Of a DNA stretch of 64,000 bases, positions 31,601 through 43,248 are shown piece after piece (the stretch's first letter is position 1; every line of letters begins with the position of its first letter). The DNA comes from Mucidula mucida (lineage: Eukaryota > Basidiomycota > Agaricomycetes > Agaricales > Physalacriaceae). A program made the translations under genes and the position numbers. The stretch is from contig JADNYV010000007.1 in assembly GCA_015501055.1 (NCBI GenBank), positions 496,001 to 560,000 on the forward strand, given 5' to 3'. A model generated the notes under the pieces. It saw only the letters and a program-made list of their open reading frames with translations, was not told where the DNA came from and did no database searches.

Positions 31601-32666
31601 TGTAGCGGACCTGCGGGCAGAGAACGATGCTGTTGTCGTCTGTACTGGCGCTACATGGCCCCGAGACCTGAAGATTCCCAATCGTGAAGCTGACGGCATT
31701 CATTTCGCAATGGAATTCCTCCAAGTAGGTATCTCTCTTCGATTGTTGCACTTATCTTGACACTCGGTTTAGCTCAATACGAAATCTCTTCTTGACTCCG
31801 AACTCGAGAATGGCCAATACATCAACGCGAAGGGCAAGGATGTTATCGTAATTGGTGGGGGTGATACCGGGAATGACTGTATTGGGACCTCGATGCGCCA
31901 TGGCGCCGCGTCTGTCACTAATTTCGAACTGCTCCCAAGACCACCTGTTGCGCGTGGACGCGACAATCCTTGGCCACAATGGCCTAGGATCTTCAGGACT
32001 GACTACGGTCACACTGAAGTCGCAGCTCACTTCGGCAACGGTTAGTACCTCTCATGCTGTATCTATCGGCTTCTCAACTTCATCTAGATCCCCGCGAGTA
32101 CTGTATATCCACTAAAGACTTCGTGCTCAATGATGAGGGCAAGTTGTCTGGCTTAAATACGGTCCGTGTTGAGTGGACTAAGGACAGTGGCGGTCGGTGG
32201 AAGATGGAAGAAGTTCCTGGTTCAGAGACCTTCTTCCCTGCTCAGCTTGTCTTCCTCGCCTTGGGTTTCCTTGGGCCACAGCAAGAAGTCATCAAGGCAC
32301 TGAACATTAAGCAAGATGCGCGGTCGAACATCCAGACCCCTCACAAGGTTAGTCGTTGTGCCTGACGAACCGGCTTCTTGATGTTCATTTCTATAATAGA
32401 AATACTCGACCAATGTAGAAGGCGTATTCGCTGCTGGTGATTGCCGCCGTGGCCAATCATTAATCGTTTGGGGGATAAACGAGGGTCGGGGTGCTGCTGC
32501 TGAGGTTGATTCCTGGCTTTGTGGAAACACCAGGTTGCCGAGCGCTGGAGGCATAAAAACTAGGGTATGTGACTCTATTTCTCATAGGTACGCCTGATGT
32601 TCAATATCTCTACAGGTATTCAACGCACCACCTGTCACGTCGAGCGCTATTGCTGTCGCAGCATAA
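25637..32666 (+). CDS. GLT1: Glutamate synthase [NADH] (GOGAT)
   Basis: Twelve exons (25637-26334, 26405-26616, 26675-28058, 28110-29410, 29463-31165, 31216-31400, 31452-31512, 31563-31724, 31773-32040, 32088-32347, 32400-32564, 32616-32666) give 2149 residues, the size of fungal fused GOGAT. A propeptide of 61 residues precedes the catalytic Cys of the class II glutaminase domain (KDSCGVGF). The central FMN/3Fe-4S synthase domain follows ([36 protein letters not shown]), then the GXGXG-type C-terminal alpha domain ([11 protein letters not shown]). The beta-like NADH part has 4Fe-4S clusters ([18 protein letters not shown]) and two dinucleotide folds ([22 protein letters not shown]). It makes two glutamates from glutamine and 2-oxoglutarate using NADH. 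All junctions are in phase; no break was found in this gene. Confidence 0.97.
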
Positions 32667-32915
32667 ATCTCGCAAGCAGAGGATTATCTATTTTCACGAT
32701 GTATTTTGTATATTGTAGCTACGAGCAGTATGATTATTACGAGCTTCAAGATGTCGCTAGAGCGTGCTATACCGTGAAGCTATCGGAATTGCCATCGATG
32801 ACAAGCGAAAATTCGGCATTCAATATACTTCTCGACATTGGCATATTACTATTAGAACTACAAGTCTATGAAATTACGAGGTATCAAGTCCAGAAAACAG
32901 CGGGTAGGTGCTATA

Positions 32916-34550
32916 TCAATAACGTTCTGCTCGTCGAGGCCTATCCTGGTCCCTTTCCCTACGGGAACCGCTGGATTGTCCGTGACGATCATTGTAGACT
33001 CCTTCACGCACAGGTTTCCTACCACGCGATGACTTGGTAGTTCGATCGTTGGTCTGACGGGAGTCATCACGGAAGAACTGAATATCAGAATCATTGCGTG
33101 AATTTTCGTTGCGCGAAGACCTGCCCCCATCGCGGCGCTCTTTGTAGCCTTGATCATAGTCACGCATGCGTCTTTCGCCTCGACTAGGAGGGGCACGATA
33201 GGTCGGGGTCGCTTGTCGATCATGTAGATTGTCTATGCAGCGTCGGTGGTCGAGAACCTGAGCGGCGTGGGCAACAGAGAGAAAAAGAAGCGGAAATACG
33301 GCATACAGCTTTATTAAACCCGGTGATGGTGGAAAGGACGGGCTGTGTAGGATCGCTAGCTTGAAGCAGGCCAGCGTACGCTTTCTGTAAGCACGTTCGC
33401 GTGCGCGGGACCTGGCTGAGGGACGCTGCGATGTTCTTTTCTGTTTCCTTGGGTTACACTTTACGGCAGGAGAGCAGCATGGACTACTAACCGTGATTGA
33501 AAAGACACTGCACGGTGAATGCCCAAGCGCTGTTGATCCAAGTGACGCCTTCCTTGGGCAGAGCCTTTCCTTCACTAGGGGATATGTAGGAATTCGCGTA
33601 GTCAAAGGTAACGCCATAGTAGTAAAGCAGATCGGATAGCAGCATGCCCAGCGATTCGGATTTCATGGGCTGATTTATCATAGCGGGGTCTCTCCCGCTG
33701 GGATTCGTCTTTCAGAGTCTAAGTGCCGATTCAAGGTGTCGACGAGGACGTGCATACCTCGAGAAAGTGTATGCACATGCAAAGAGCCGCATAGCTCCCT
33801 ATACCGTGGTTCCCAGAGTCGTTCAGATTCTCGTTTGACAGGATGTTCTTGAGCAACAGCGCCAAGGGACGAAATGCAGGCATTTTGAGCTTGTAGTCGT
33901 TCATAAAGTCCGCGACGGCGAAGCCGTCAGTGTTGTTTACACCGATGTCTACACTGATGGAGCCTGTGCTGGGATGAGTGGATGGGGCAGGAAACGAGCG
34001 CAAAGTTCAACGAACCATAGGCCGGTCGCGTCTTGAGACAGATAATGGGAACTGGGGCGTGCCATCTCACTTCCACATCGTTCCAGTCTGCTACTCCGTG
34101 TCGCGTGAGTCCTGCACGCAAGGAGAAAAGCTGCTTTTTTATTTTCGCCTTTGAATTGCTGTTGGCTACTATGACCAAATCCATGTCGCTGTGATGAATT
34201 TGAGATATCTCACAATGAGAGAGATTTTGGTGCACGCACGGCATAGGAAGCGCCAGGCCAGTGACAATGCTCCCCGACTTTCTGAGACGAGCACCAGGAA
34301 TGTTCTGGCTGACAACCCTCTCCACCGTATGGAAAACATTTTCGTAGAAGGTATTCTCTTCCGAGCTGCTTTGACAATACGCGGCAAAGGCTTGTATTTC
34401 GTGGTGTAACCTGAAGTGATATTGATCAACGTCAAATTGAGGATGTGGCTGAGATATGCACCGATGGTTCACGTCGCGGTAGTTGAGGTTGGAAACATAA
34501 TCATGCCATGGATAGAAGAAAGGGCCGGAATCAGCAGCCAGCACAGGCAT
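32916..34550 (-). CDS. Non-canonical poly(A) polymerase / terminal nucleotidyltransferase (Trf4-Cid1 type)
   Basis: Six exons (34550-34240, 34188-34016, 33963-33758, 33708-33492, 33440-33307, 33257-32916) give 460 residues. The nucleotidyltransferase core shows GSIVTGLALP, the first two catalytic Asp in DMDLVIV and the third Asp in SISVDIGVNN. The central region (RPLALLLKNILSNENLNDSG ... GSYAALCMCIHFLE) is the helical central domain, and NSYISPSEG ... WAFTVQCLFNHEKNIAASL is the PAP-associated part. Such enzymes add A or U tails to nuclear RNAs for exosome decay (TRAMP) or act in the cytoplasm. The last exon is a 114-residue Arg/Asp/Ser-rich tail resembling RNA-binding RS/RGG-like tails. An in-frame ATG at 34634 could add 28 residues. 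No RRM is present, so a Trf4/5-like enzyme fits better than canonical Pap1. Confidence 0.88.
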
Positions 34551-35021
34551 TGTTGATTTGGGAAGAGGTGGTGAGGCGGGTTTTACTAGAAATGCGAGTA
34601 TGAGTGTTGGATTCAGCCAAGGAGCACCAACCAACCTAGTCGGCGACTCAGTGCTTGAGAAACGGTAGTTGCATGGCGTATCCAGAGGTAGGGCCTCAAA
34701 GACGCTCTATGCAGCTTCCTGTAATGGCGGACTGGGATGAACATGCATGACAGCTTCACTGAGATCTGCTTCGGCAATTGCCATACCAGTGTAACAACGC
34801 ATTCAGAACTTCACATCATGTAGGATGAAAAATGTGCGTCGAAGCACTTCATGGTATCACATCGACAAGTCGTGGTTTACAGGAAGAGATAAACTGTCCT
34901 ACTGATTTACCGAGTGATTCCCACCACCTCAGTCAAAGCAATATATACCCCTCCGTACATGAGACATGTTATTACAGCCCCGTCCTTATCCGTGTTTGAC
35001 AGCAATATCTCCACTCATGCT
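34551..35021. other. Intergenic, between M13 3' end and poly(A) polymerase start
   Basis: This 471-base stretch holds the presumed terminator of the M13 gene and promoter of the polymerase gene, both minus strand. No repeat or further gene was seen. Confidence 0.5.
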
Positions 35022-38000
35022 TCATTCTGACCAGAACAAACACTGCTTCTCCTTCGGCGGGTTCAACTGTCCAACGATCATCAGTCCGTATTATCTGTGA
35101 ACGGCAATTTGATGACCCACCTTTGCATGTTTGGAACAGTTGAAAGCCTTCGCGAACTCTGGGATATTGAACAGGGTTCCATCGACACGGTATTGCGTCG
35201 GGGAGTGAGGATCAGTCCGAATGCGCTGGATCTACAAGCCAGTCATCAGCAAGTTTCAACTCGGTAACCTTGGGACGTACAGCAGCAGCCGGTCTCATAT
35301 TCCGTGCCCATATGCGACCGAAGGCGATAAAGAACAGTTGATCTCTCGTGTAGTGATCCAGCCCAGGTAAGAGAAACTCGTTACCGTCCTTGAGCGAGAT
35401 TTCGTACTGTGCTTTCCAAGCACGATAAGCTTGGATTAAGCCCGTATCGCCGATGTTTTCACCCGATGTCCTAACAAAGAACGTTAGTATGCAGATTATT
35501 CTCTTCGACTCAGGAAAACGTACAGATTTCCCTGTAATGCAAGATCCAGTCAGCCTGAATATCTCTAAATAGAGGAGACTTACATTGACGTGAATTTCCC
35601 CACCTTTGCCATCATCAATGGTGTAGGCTACCCAACGTGTGAGTGCGCAGTGACAACCCTTGGAGATGAGAAATACCAGAATATTGCTGGACGATGCAAT
35701 CCTGCTTCCTTTGAAACCCTTCCGTCGTTGTATTGGTCCACCACTCTTCCAATTTGCCTTGCTGGTTATACATTCTTCCCGCCGAATCAAACGCATGCGT
35801 TAGTTCGTGTGCAGCTACTTGACCAAATGCACCATATGACAGGTATGCAGGCCTAAAGTTGGGATGAGACAACTTCGCACTGTGATGAGAGACGCACGTA
35901 CCAGTTCTTTGAGAAGAACGGGGGCTGGAGAATGCCAGCCGGGAAAACGATCTCGTTCGAGGGTGGATTGAAGTAAGCATTAACCATCGAAGGATACATC
36001 TCCCAAGCCTCGGGATCACGTTGTCGGCCAAGCTGAATCCATTCTTTGACCTTGTCAGAAGTGCTGAAAACAAGAAATCAAACCCAGCTCAAATAGGGGA
36101 TGAAAATACATACGCAGCACTGATAATGTTGTCGAAAAACTTGTTTTCGTCAATTTTGACCAAGCTGTAGTATCTTGCCATCGCCTTTGCGTCACGAGTG
36201 TCAGGAGAGATCGGGAAACCAACTTTCACACGGATGGCGTCGGCCTGCAAGGAACATCAGAGAGGAACTACGGAACACGCCACAAAATATGACCTTTTCG
36301 GAAGCAGCTTTCGCGCTCTCATCATCCATCCACGGTACATTGGCAAGGCTGTCCTTGAATGACTCCACAATGTCTACAAGAGTGCGATGAGTGACGGAGC
36401 TGGAACTTTTCAGAATAATTCGAACCGGTGATGACCTTGGTACCCTTCTCCCTCGACTCTCCACCAAATGTGGCGTTTACAAAGTACCGACCGGCAGCGA
36501 AACCGAGCGTTTCCTCTACTTGACCAATACACCACTCGCCTCGATCACCAACGACACCGTGCTTAATGCCACTGAGCTCTTCCACGAGTGCGCGCTGTGC
36601 CTGCCACGCTTCTGTGCCCATACCAAGATACGGTGATAGCGTCAATGCCGCGCGGACAACAAGGTATGCCTCGATCACCTCCGCATCCGCTTCGTCTATG
36701 ATTTCAGAAAGACTTTCTGCAAAAGGAGGATAAGTGAGGATGACATTCTTTGGGAACGAGCGAGGCGCATATGCCGCGAAGTACGCGGGGAAATGAATTT
36801 GCGGAAGTGTAGCAGTCAAGTTATGGAGTGAAACTGGATTGTATGTGCCAACGGGATCTTCCTGCAGAACATCCAGGTCCAAGCTCGCTTCGGCGATCTT
36901 TGATTCAAACTTGACAACCTTCTTCGCAAGCTTGTGCGCGCGCTCCGTCTGATTGACGGGTTCATTTTTGTCACCGTCGCCTTCTTCACCCCAAGGTGGC
37001 CAGGGCCATGGCGGCCACACATTATCACTCCCGTCCTCTCCCTGGTTGACGAGTTGGAGCCGTTGGTGTTCTCGCGCAGATTTGCGCAGTCTGTCATCTT
37101 CCTCCACCAACGCTAAAAGCAGTCGTTCGATGACGAGCTTGTAAACTTTCTTGACAGACTTCTCTTTGTAGTACTCCTGAGACGCAATGAGTCTTTCACT
37201 GGCCTAAACCCAACTCGAATTGGGCTTACCTTGGATGGTAAACCGAGACTTGGCTGACTGAACCATAGCGTCATGTAATTGGGATCTACACCAACGTCGC
37301 CCTCGATTCCAAACCCAAATAAGGCATCGACGCCCCGAGAATGCAAGAATGAGAGTGCAGCCGTTAGACCCTTCTTATCCTTGATATCCTGCCCTTCGGT
37401 GTCTGTGATTTCGGTGGTGTTTCCTCGAAAGAGTTTCCTTAACGTCTGTACAAAATGCACCAGTGGCTCCGCTCCGATGGCATCTAGCTTTCTTCGTTCA
37501 TGCAGGACGCGTACATGCCTCGAATTTTGGCGAGAGTTGGTCATCAGGTGAATTGAAGTGGTGAGAGAGGGAGAAGGTCCTCGAGGATCTGCTGGAGCAG
37601 TTGTCGGTTCTGTATTGCTAAAGTTTCGAACGATCCAACGCTTCCTTTATCCGCGGGAAGAGGATGCGATTTAAGCCATCCACCATCTGAAGGGTTTGTT
37701 TATAGAAGTTCGCCTGAGGTGGTAACTGACATACTTGAATATTGGTAGAATTCTCGCAAGGATCCTGGGTCGTGTCGAGTGAGGAAAGGATCTGAGCGGA
37801 AAGGATAATACAATCCGGAGTGAGGCAACGAGACTGTCCATGATGATTAAACGACGTGGATGTAACGTAGATATATAACGTACCTCTGTAGGAGGCTCAG
37901 TGGCCCTGAAGGTGGTGCAGCGGTCGTGGTGGTATAAGCGGTCGTAGTAGCTGTCAAAGTGATGGTTTCACCTGGCTGCTGCTTCCGACCGTCGCCAGAA

Positions 38001-38342
38001 TTCAATTTATGTTGCACCCCAGCGAATAACCCGATGAATATCTGAGAGAGTTAGATATAATCGTAAGAATGGATGTAATGAGCACGCACAGAGCTCAGCA
38101 GCAACAATATCAGTGTTACCACCAAGAGCACCTTAGTCAGCGCTGTTAATGGCTCCTGGGCAATGGCATGCACGCGGTCCATAAAAGTCTGCTCTCCACC
38201 TTCTTGTTCTACACTTTCGACATCGGGGTCGCGTAGGAGAGGTGCTGTTTCTGTTGAAACTGGTGGGTCAACGTTAAGTCTTCCACAGCAAGGACATTGG
38301 CTTGCCTTCGTCGGCGGACGGCCGCGGCGGTCTGTCCGCCAT
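35022..38342 (-). CDS. M13 zinc metallopeptidase (neprilysin / endothelin-converting-enzyme family), type II membrane protein
   Basis: The catalytic domain has the zinc motif HELTH followed by AFDSAGRMYNQ, the third ligand Glu in SGENIGD, and a C-terminal CLFW close to the CxxW ending of the family. The N-terminal part has a cytosolic head, one membrane anchor (KVLLVVTLILLLLSS then IFIGLFAG), a Thr-rich stalk, and the conserved SLDTTQDPCEN ... GGWLKSHPLPADKGS ... DVGVDPNYM ... LWFSQPSLGLPSKEYY. M13 enzymes cleave extracellular peptides of limited size. Exons from about 37440 to 35022 are in phase, with introns of about 50 nt. From 37450 to 38290 the frame breaks repeatedly (near 38282, at the 37878/37812 junction, near 37752, 37575, 37535 and 37488), each fixed by one base, while residues stay conserved. 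The start MADRPPRPSADEGK is the best candidate. Confidence 0.85.
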
Positions 38343-39551
38343 GATTCAAGGCTGGTTGAGGTTGCTGGTTGACAAGCAGAGGCTCGTCCGCAAGGTCAGT
38401 GCGAGGCGTTGCGGATGGAAGGTTACAATGCCCGATACATCATTTCCGGTTCTCCGTTGAGCCATGTCACGTGGTTTGTCGATTGCTTGAACACCTACTA
38501 TAGAATCATATCGAATCGAACTTGGAGGTGAATGCCCTGTATTTTGTATGCTAGTCACATATTCAGCGTTGAGAAAAAGATTTGAGTATTTTTCGTGCTA
38601 CGTCTGTTAAAATTCTGACCGGCCAATCAGACGTTCTTTGCTCAGTCCACATTCCTCTGGTATAAAGCAAGGTCTTTCTATACCGCGCCGATCACAGACT
38701 ATCTCGGTCAAGCGCGTCGACATGTCATAAGCACGTCCGCCAGTTCGTACTAACCTCTTGTGTACGCCACCTTCAACTAACTATTAACTTGTGACGGTAG
38801 CATGTTCATATTCCGTCTCCGATGCTTTCAGAACCTGTCCACCTCGTACTTGCTTCACTATTACCATCTTGCGTTGGATTTAGCCTCTTTCCTTGACGGT
38901 AAGTCCTGATGTGTAGCGGGCGTTCATCACTGAAGCGTGGATTAGCCACACTGTCAGCATTGAAATTTATGGCTATCGGGCGAGTCTAGAATGCGAATAT
39001 TGTTGGTGCTAGGTGGCCACGTTCTGGGTAAAGCCCATCCCGCCAAGTTTCTAGTCTGCGGATATCGGCTGCCTGCTCTTCGGGACGTATGAGCCAAGGT
39101 CTTCTCTTCGCCTACGCTTTGCTTTGGCCCTTCACCTTCATCTTCACCTGTTTCAGTTCATGCTTGAAAAGCATTCCTTGGGACCTTGACTGTATATATG
39201 GCGCATGTCTATTCCGTTACCTTCCATCAATACTCTTGCTCGATGTGGAGCTCAGCTCGTACCCACTTTCTTCAGCCAGCCTCGGCTTCCGGTATTGGTG
39301 GCTTGGCGAACATTTTCGCTGAATTCTGGAAGGGAATAAGCGTGATCCCGTCGTGATTTTTGTGAGTCAAAATAGTTCGCTTCAAAGACGTCTTACCTAC
39401 TTGGGAGCGCCGCAATCCTCAGAATAGGATATAGTGTTTTTCTAACGCCGACTATGACAAGACATGCGCGAATCGGCCGGTGTAACCCGCTCTTCGTTCG
39501 ATCTGGTTTAAGAGAGGGCTACTAGGAGGGAATTATCTCCGCGTCACATCG
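38343..39551. other. Divergent intergenic region between M13 peptidase and laccase
   Basis: A 1.2-kb shared upstream region. A hydrophobic 77-codon frame at 39089-39322 (plus; MSQGLLFAYALLWPFTF) has no known match and is probably chance. No clear TATA box was found next to the laccase start. Confidence 0.4.
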
Positions 39552-41747
39552 ATGTTTCGCCTGGTCCTTGCCCTTTCTGCCTTTGGGGCGTTCTCTCGAG
39601 CAGCGATAGGACCCACCGGAGATCTGGACATTTCGAACGTGAACTTGGCCCCCGATGGTGTACCACGCATGTATGTCGTTCCATGTTAGCAGTTTAAAGG
39701 ACAGCTAGTAACTCGCTTTTCGCAGGACGGTCCTAGCGGGCGGTACCTTCCCCGGAACTCTCATCACTGGCAAAAAGGCAACTTGTATGTTGAGAGTTGT
39801 GATCCGACTAACGTGCGTTTTGTACTAGGACGATAACTTCAAGATTAATGTCATTAATTCTTTGACGGATTCGTCGATGTTAACGAGCACCAGTATAGTC
39901 CGCCTTATCCTCCTGTTTGCCTTTTGGTGACTGATCTATAATGCTAGCACTGGCACGGCCTCTGGCAGTACGGCACGAGCTACGCTGATGGCGCCGCATT
40001 TGTGACGCAGTGTCCAATCACCGCGAATAACTCCTTCCTTTACGAATTCAGCGCTGAAGGTCAGGCAGGCACATTCTGGTATCACTCTCACATGGGCGTG
40101 CAGTATTGTGATGGCTTGAGAGGCGCTTTCATTGTCTATGACGGCGAGAATGGCGAGAATGATCCCCACCGGCATCTGTATGATGTTGACGATGGTATGT
40201 TCAAAATGAATTTGGTCTTCCGTGTTTGATATAACCTCATTAGAGAACACTGTGATCACGCTTGCCGACTGGTACGCGTATTCACTGTGGAAGGGCGTTG
40301 ACACTCAAAACTTCCAGGTATCATACCGATGCTCAAATCCTTTCCCAAGCACATCAGCCTTCGCTTCCCGACTCAATTCTGATCAACGGAAAAGGTAGAT
40401 TTGGTGCTACTGTGCGTAATCATAGCCTTGCGTATTCAGAGTCTCCCTTTGCTCACTCACAACGTTCTAGCCCAACGCAGACCTCGCCATCGTCAACGTC
40501 GAACATGGGAAACGCTACCGCCTTCGCCTTGTGTCCATCTCCTGCGATGTCAGATATACCTTTTCTGTTGACGGCCACGATCTCAGCGTCATTGAAGCCG
40601 ATGCTGTCAACCACCAGCCCGTGACCGTCAACTCTATCACTCTCCTTGCTGGTCAACGTTACTCAGTTATCCTCAACGCCAACCAAACAATCGGAAATTA
40701 TTGGATTCGTAGCAATCCAAGTTCTAATCACTACACTGGATTCGCTCACGGTATCAACACAGCTATTCTTCGATATTCGGGTGCTCCCGTCGCAGACCCT
40801 CGAACTTCGATTCAAACCAACACAGTCGCTCTGACGGAGGACGCTTTACATCCGCTCGAATCTCCTGGCGCTCCGGGCGCGCCGACGCCTGGTGGTGCTG
40901 ATGTCGTTGTCATGAACATGACCCTTGGCTATAGCAATGGCAGATTTACCGTCAATGGGGTTTCGTACATCCCGCCGACTATCCCAGTGTTGCTGCAGAT
41001 ACTAAGCGGCAAGCAGACCGCCCAAGACTTGCTTCCAAGTGGAAGTGTCTATACCCTACCGCCAAACAAAGTGATTGAATTGAACCTCATTGGTGCTAAC
41101 GTACCTGGCTCTCCGGTAAATATAAGTATTTTTGTTTTGAACGAATTATTGACGAAGTTTACGGTTTGTAGCATCCATTCCATCTTCACGGCGTGAGTTT
41201 CACGAGCGTTTTCTGAACATACATCACTGATGCATTCACATACTTCTGTAGCATACCTTTGACGTTGTCAGGATTGCTGGAAGCGATACGTACAACTTCG
41301 AAGATCCGGTACAGGATTAATTGCAGCTGTGTTTGTAGTATTCGCTCATCTGACATGTTTTAGGTACGTCGAGATGTTACTTCGGTCGTTGCTGGCAACA
41401 CAACAACAATCCGCTTTACGACTGACAATCCTGGGCCATGGTTCCTACATTGGTGAGATCAAATCGGTGCTCACATTTTTTGGAACTGAGTGGGACCCGT
41501 ATCGTAGCCACATCGATTTCCACATGGAAGCGTGAGTGAGAAATTTCTATCATTCCGAAGATTAACTCATCGACGTCTACAGTGGACTAGCAGTTGTATT
41601 CGCAGAAGATACCGGCGCGACACCCAGTGCCAACCAAGTCAAAGGTCAGTGTTCTGCATGGAGAAGTCTGACGCATCCTCATGTACCCCAGATACCTGGG
41701 AGAATCTATGTCCTCTATATAACAGCCAATTTCCAGGTCAATCATAG
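39552..41747 (+). CDS. Laccase (multicopper phenol oxidase), secreted
   Basis: Thirteen exons (39552-39670, 39726-39777, 39829-39897, 39948-40194, 40244-40317, 40358-40411, 40471-41115, 41172-41192, 41252-41308, 41364-41452, 41508-41531, 41583-41644, 41692-41747) give 522 residues. A signal peptide ([17 protein letters not shown]) is followed by three cupredoxin domains. All four copper signatures are intact: HWHG, WYHSHMG, HPFHLHGH (split over two exons by the intron 41193-41251) and HCHIDFHM. The residue ten after the T1 Cys is Leu, the class linked to medium redox potential. Laccases oxidise phenols and reduce O2 to water; in agaricomycetes they act in lignin attack, pigment and development. 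The intron after 39777 appears to start with GC (GCAACT); the GT 10 bases later would bring a stop. It converges on the next gene with only 70 bp between stops. Confidence 0.96.
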
Positions 41748-41816
41748 TTGAGCATGGAGAAGTAATGTAGGATTTTCTTTTCTTGTAGGGCAATGATTAT
41801 ACTTTATCTATACATT

Positions 41817-42650
41817 CTATTGCGCCTTGTTCTTCTTTGCTGCCGCAGCCATCGCACGCACCCGCCACACGCGGTAACCGAACAACGCCGTAAAGACATA
41901 TCCAGTCACGGCCTTTGCTCCCAACGCGCTCAACGTAAATGAAGGCTTCAGATACGCGTTATCAAAAGCAGAATGTTGTGTCATCATGCTGAAAACGACA
42001 GCAACAAGAGAACCGCCCCATACGTCCAAAGAGCCAATGACACCGGCTTCGTTACGAAGGAATACCGGAGTACCAAGACTCCATTCCGGTGTCCACGTCT
42101 TCAGTGTCGCCGCGGTAACACCACCGCCTGCAGACGCGACGGCTCCGAGGATGATGTGGAAGAGCGGCGAAGAAGACAACTTGGGATCGACAGCGTTACT
42201 CGCAGGCGGGTGTAGGAGGGATACAGTACTAGTAACCGCATTTGTGCGGAGAAGGGCATCAATAGGTACAAGAGCCACTTCGAGCGTAGGGTGCGTGAGA
42301 AGTTCTGGGAAGACGTTGAAGAGTGCTGTGAGGATAAGGTGTGTCGAGAGATAGTTTATGTATGGATGAATGGAGTATAAGATTGGCGGCGACATGCTCA
42401 GCAGTGAGTGGGAGATCACCATGCCGCCCCAGCACATGACGAGGTAACCAGTCAAATATGTCCCCCAGGACAGATTGCTGCTGGTACGCCGCATGTTGGC
42501 CTGGTAAGCCATGGATATCCGGGCAGCGTGGAGGGTAGAGGCCCAGGGATACGGGAACAATGTTGAGTGAACTTTGGTCGTTGTGAGAAATGTAAGCGCA
42601 TCTGCGCAGGGTCGGAGCACATATGCGAGTGTTGCTGGAGCCGTTGACAT
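41817..42650 (-). CDS. Multi-pass membrane protein, TRIC-like glycine motif, function unknown
   Basis: A single exon of 277 residues, unusual here where most genes have introns. Five to seven hydrophobic segments can be seen, including LTGYLVMCWGGMVISHSLL, IHPYINYLSTHLILTALFNVF, HIILGAVASAGGGVTAATL, SLDVWGGSLVAVVFSMM and AVTGYVFTALFGYRVW. The GAVASAGGGVTAATLKTWTPEWSLGTPVFLR segment resembles the Gly-rich repeat of TRIC-family cation channels (G-x-G-G-G), but the resemblance is from memory of pattern only. The C-terminus is basic (RAMAAAAKKNKAQ), which would face the cytosol and could act in ER retention. It has a fungal-only feel; a tail-to-tail neighbour of laccase without implied link. Confidence 0.75.
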   Translation of the reverse strand: MSTAPATLAYVLRPCADALTFLTTTKVHSTLFPYPWASTLHAARISMAYQANMRRTSSNLSWGTYLTGYLVMCWGGMVISHSLLSMSPPILYSIHPYINYLSTHLILTALFNVFPELLTHPTLEVALVPIDALLRTNAVTSTVSLLHPPASNAVDPKLSSSPLFHIILGAVASAGGGVTAATLKTWTPEWSLGTPVFLRNEAGVIGSLDVWGGSLVAVVFSMMTQHSAFDNAYLKPSFTLSALGAKAVTGYVFTALFGYRVWRVRAMAAAAKKNKAQ

Positions 42651-42871
42651 TGTGGTGGTTCGGTCAAGAAAGACAGATCAGGAGAATGGGATCACAGTGA
42701 CCGGGCCGACGCGTCCGAGTTATGCCATCGTACTCGGAGCGAACTTCTACTTGGCTCTAAGATCCATAGCTCACCTTGCTGTACTTCACCGAGAAACCTG
42801 ATTGTTGAAACTTTAAACTTAAAGGTAGTGGTGAAGACGTGATCGCGAATGAACCGATAGCGACCTCACGC

Positions 42872-43168
42872 TCATTCGGACCGGCAGCGCCGGGACACCT
42901 GGATCAGTCTGGACTTCTTTTTGCATCTTGTTTTCGACTGAACCACATTGCCTATCATTGCCTTTGCGCATTCTTCAGCTCTACCCCAGCCTGATGAACA
43001 ATGCTCATACAGTTTCTGCAGTATATTCGGTGCCAATAATCGGAGCGTTAAGATTCCGGACGGATCTGGAGCGGATTCTGGTAATTCCGGCGCGTACACT
43101 GACGACCACAACCCAGTGTCGCCCGCTCCCGTCGCACCCAACCCCAGCAGACCTTCTATGTCTTTCAC
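42872..43168 (-). other. Unassigned open frame, doubtful gene
   Basis: A 98-codon frame with no ATG at its head (it opens with GTG) encodes a Gly/Leu-rich start (DIEGLLGLGATGAGDTGL) and a basic, Cys-containing end (KTRCKKKSRLIQVSRRC). It looks more protein-like than the frames around it, but no upstream exon with an ATG was found. It may be a relic or the 3' exon of an unresolved gene in the 600-bp space before the F-box gene. Confidence 0.25.
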
Positions 43169-43248
43169 GTGGCCCTTCCCTTTAAACTATCACTGTCAGC
43201 TCTGACATCGGCAGGTACTGTGACCAAGGTGAGCTATGAAACATTATA

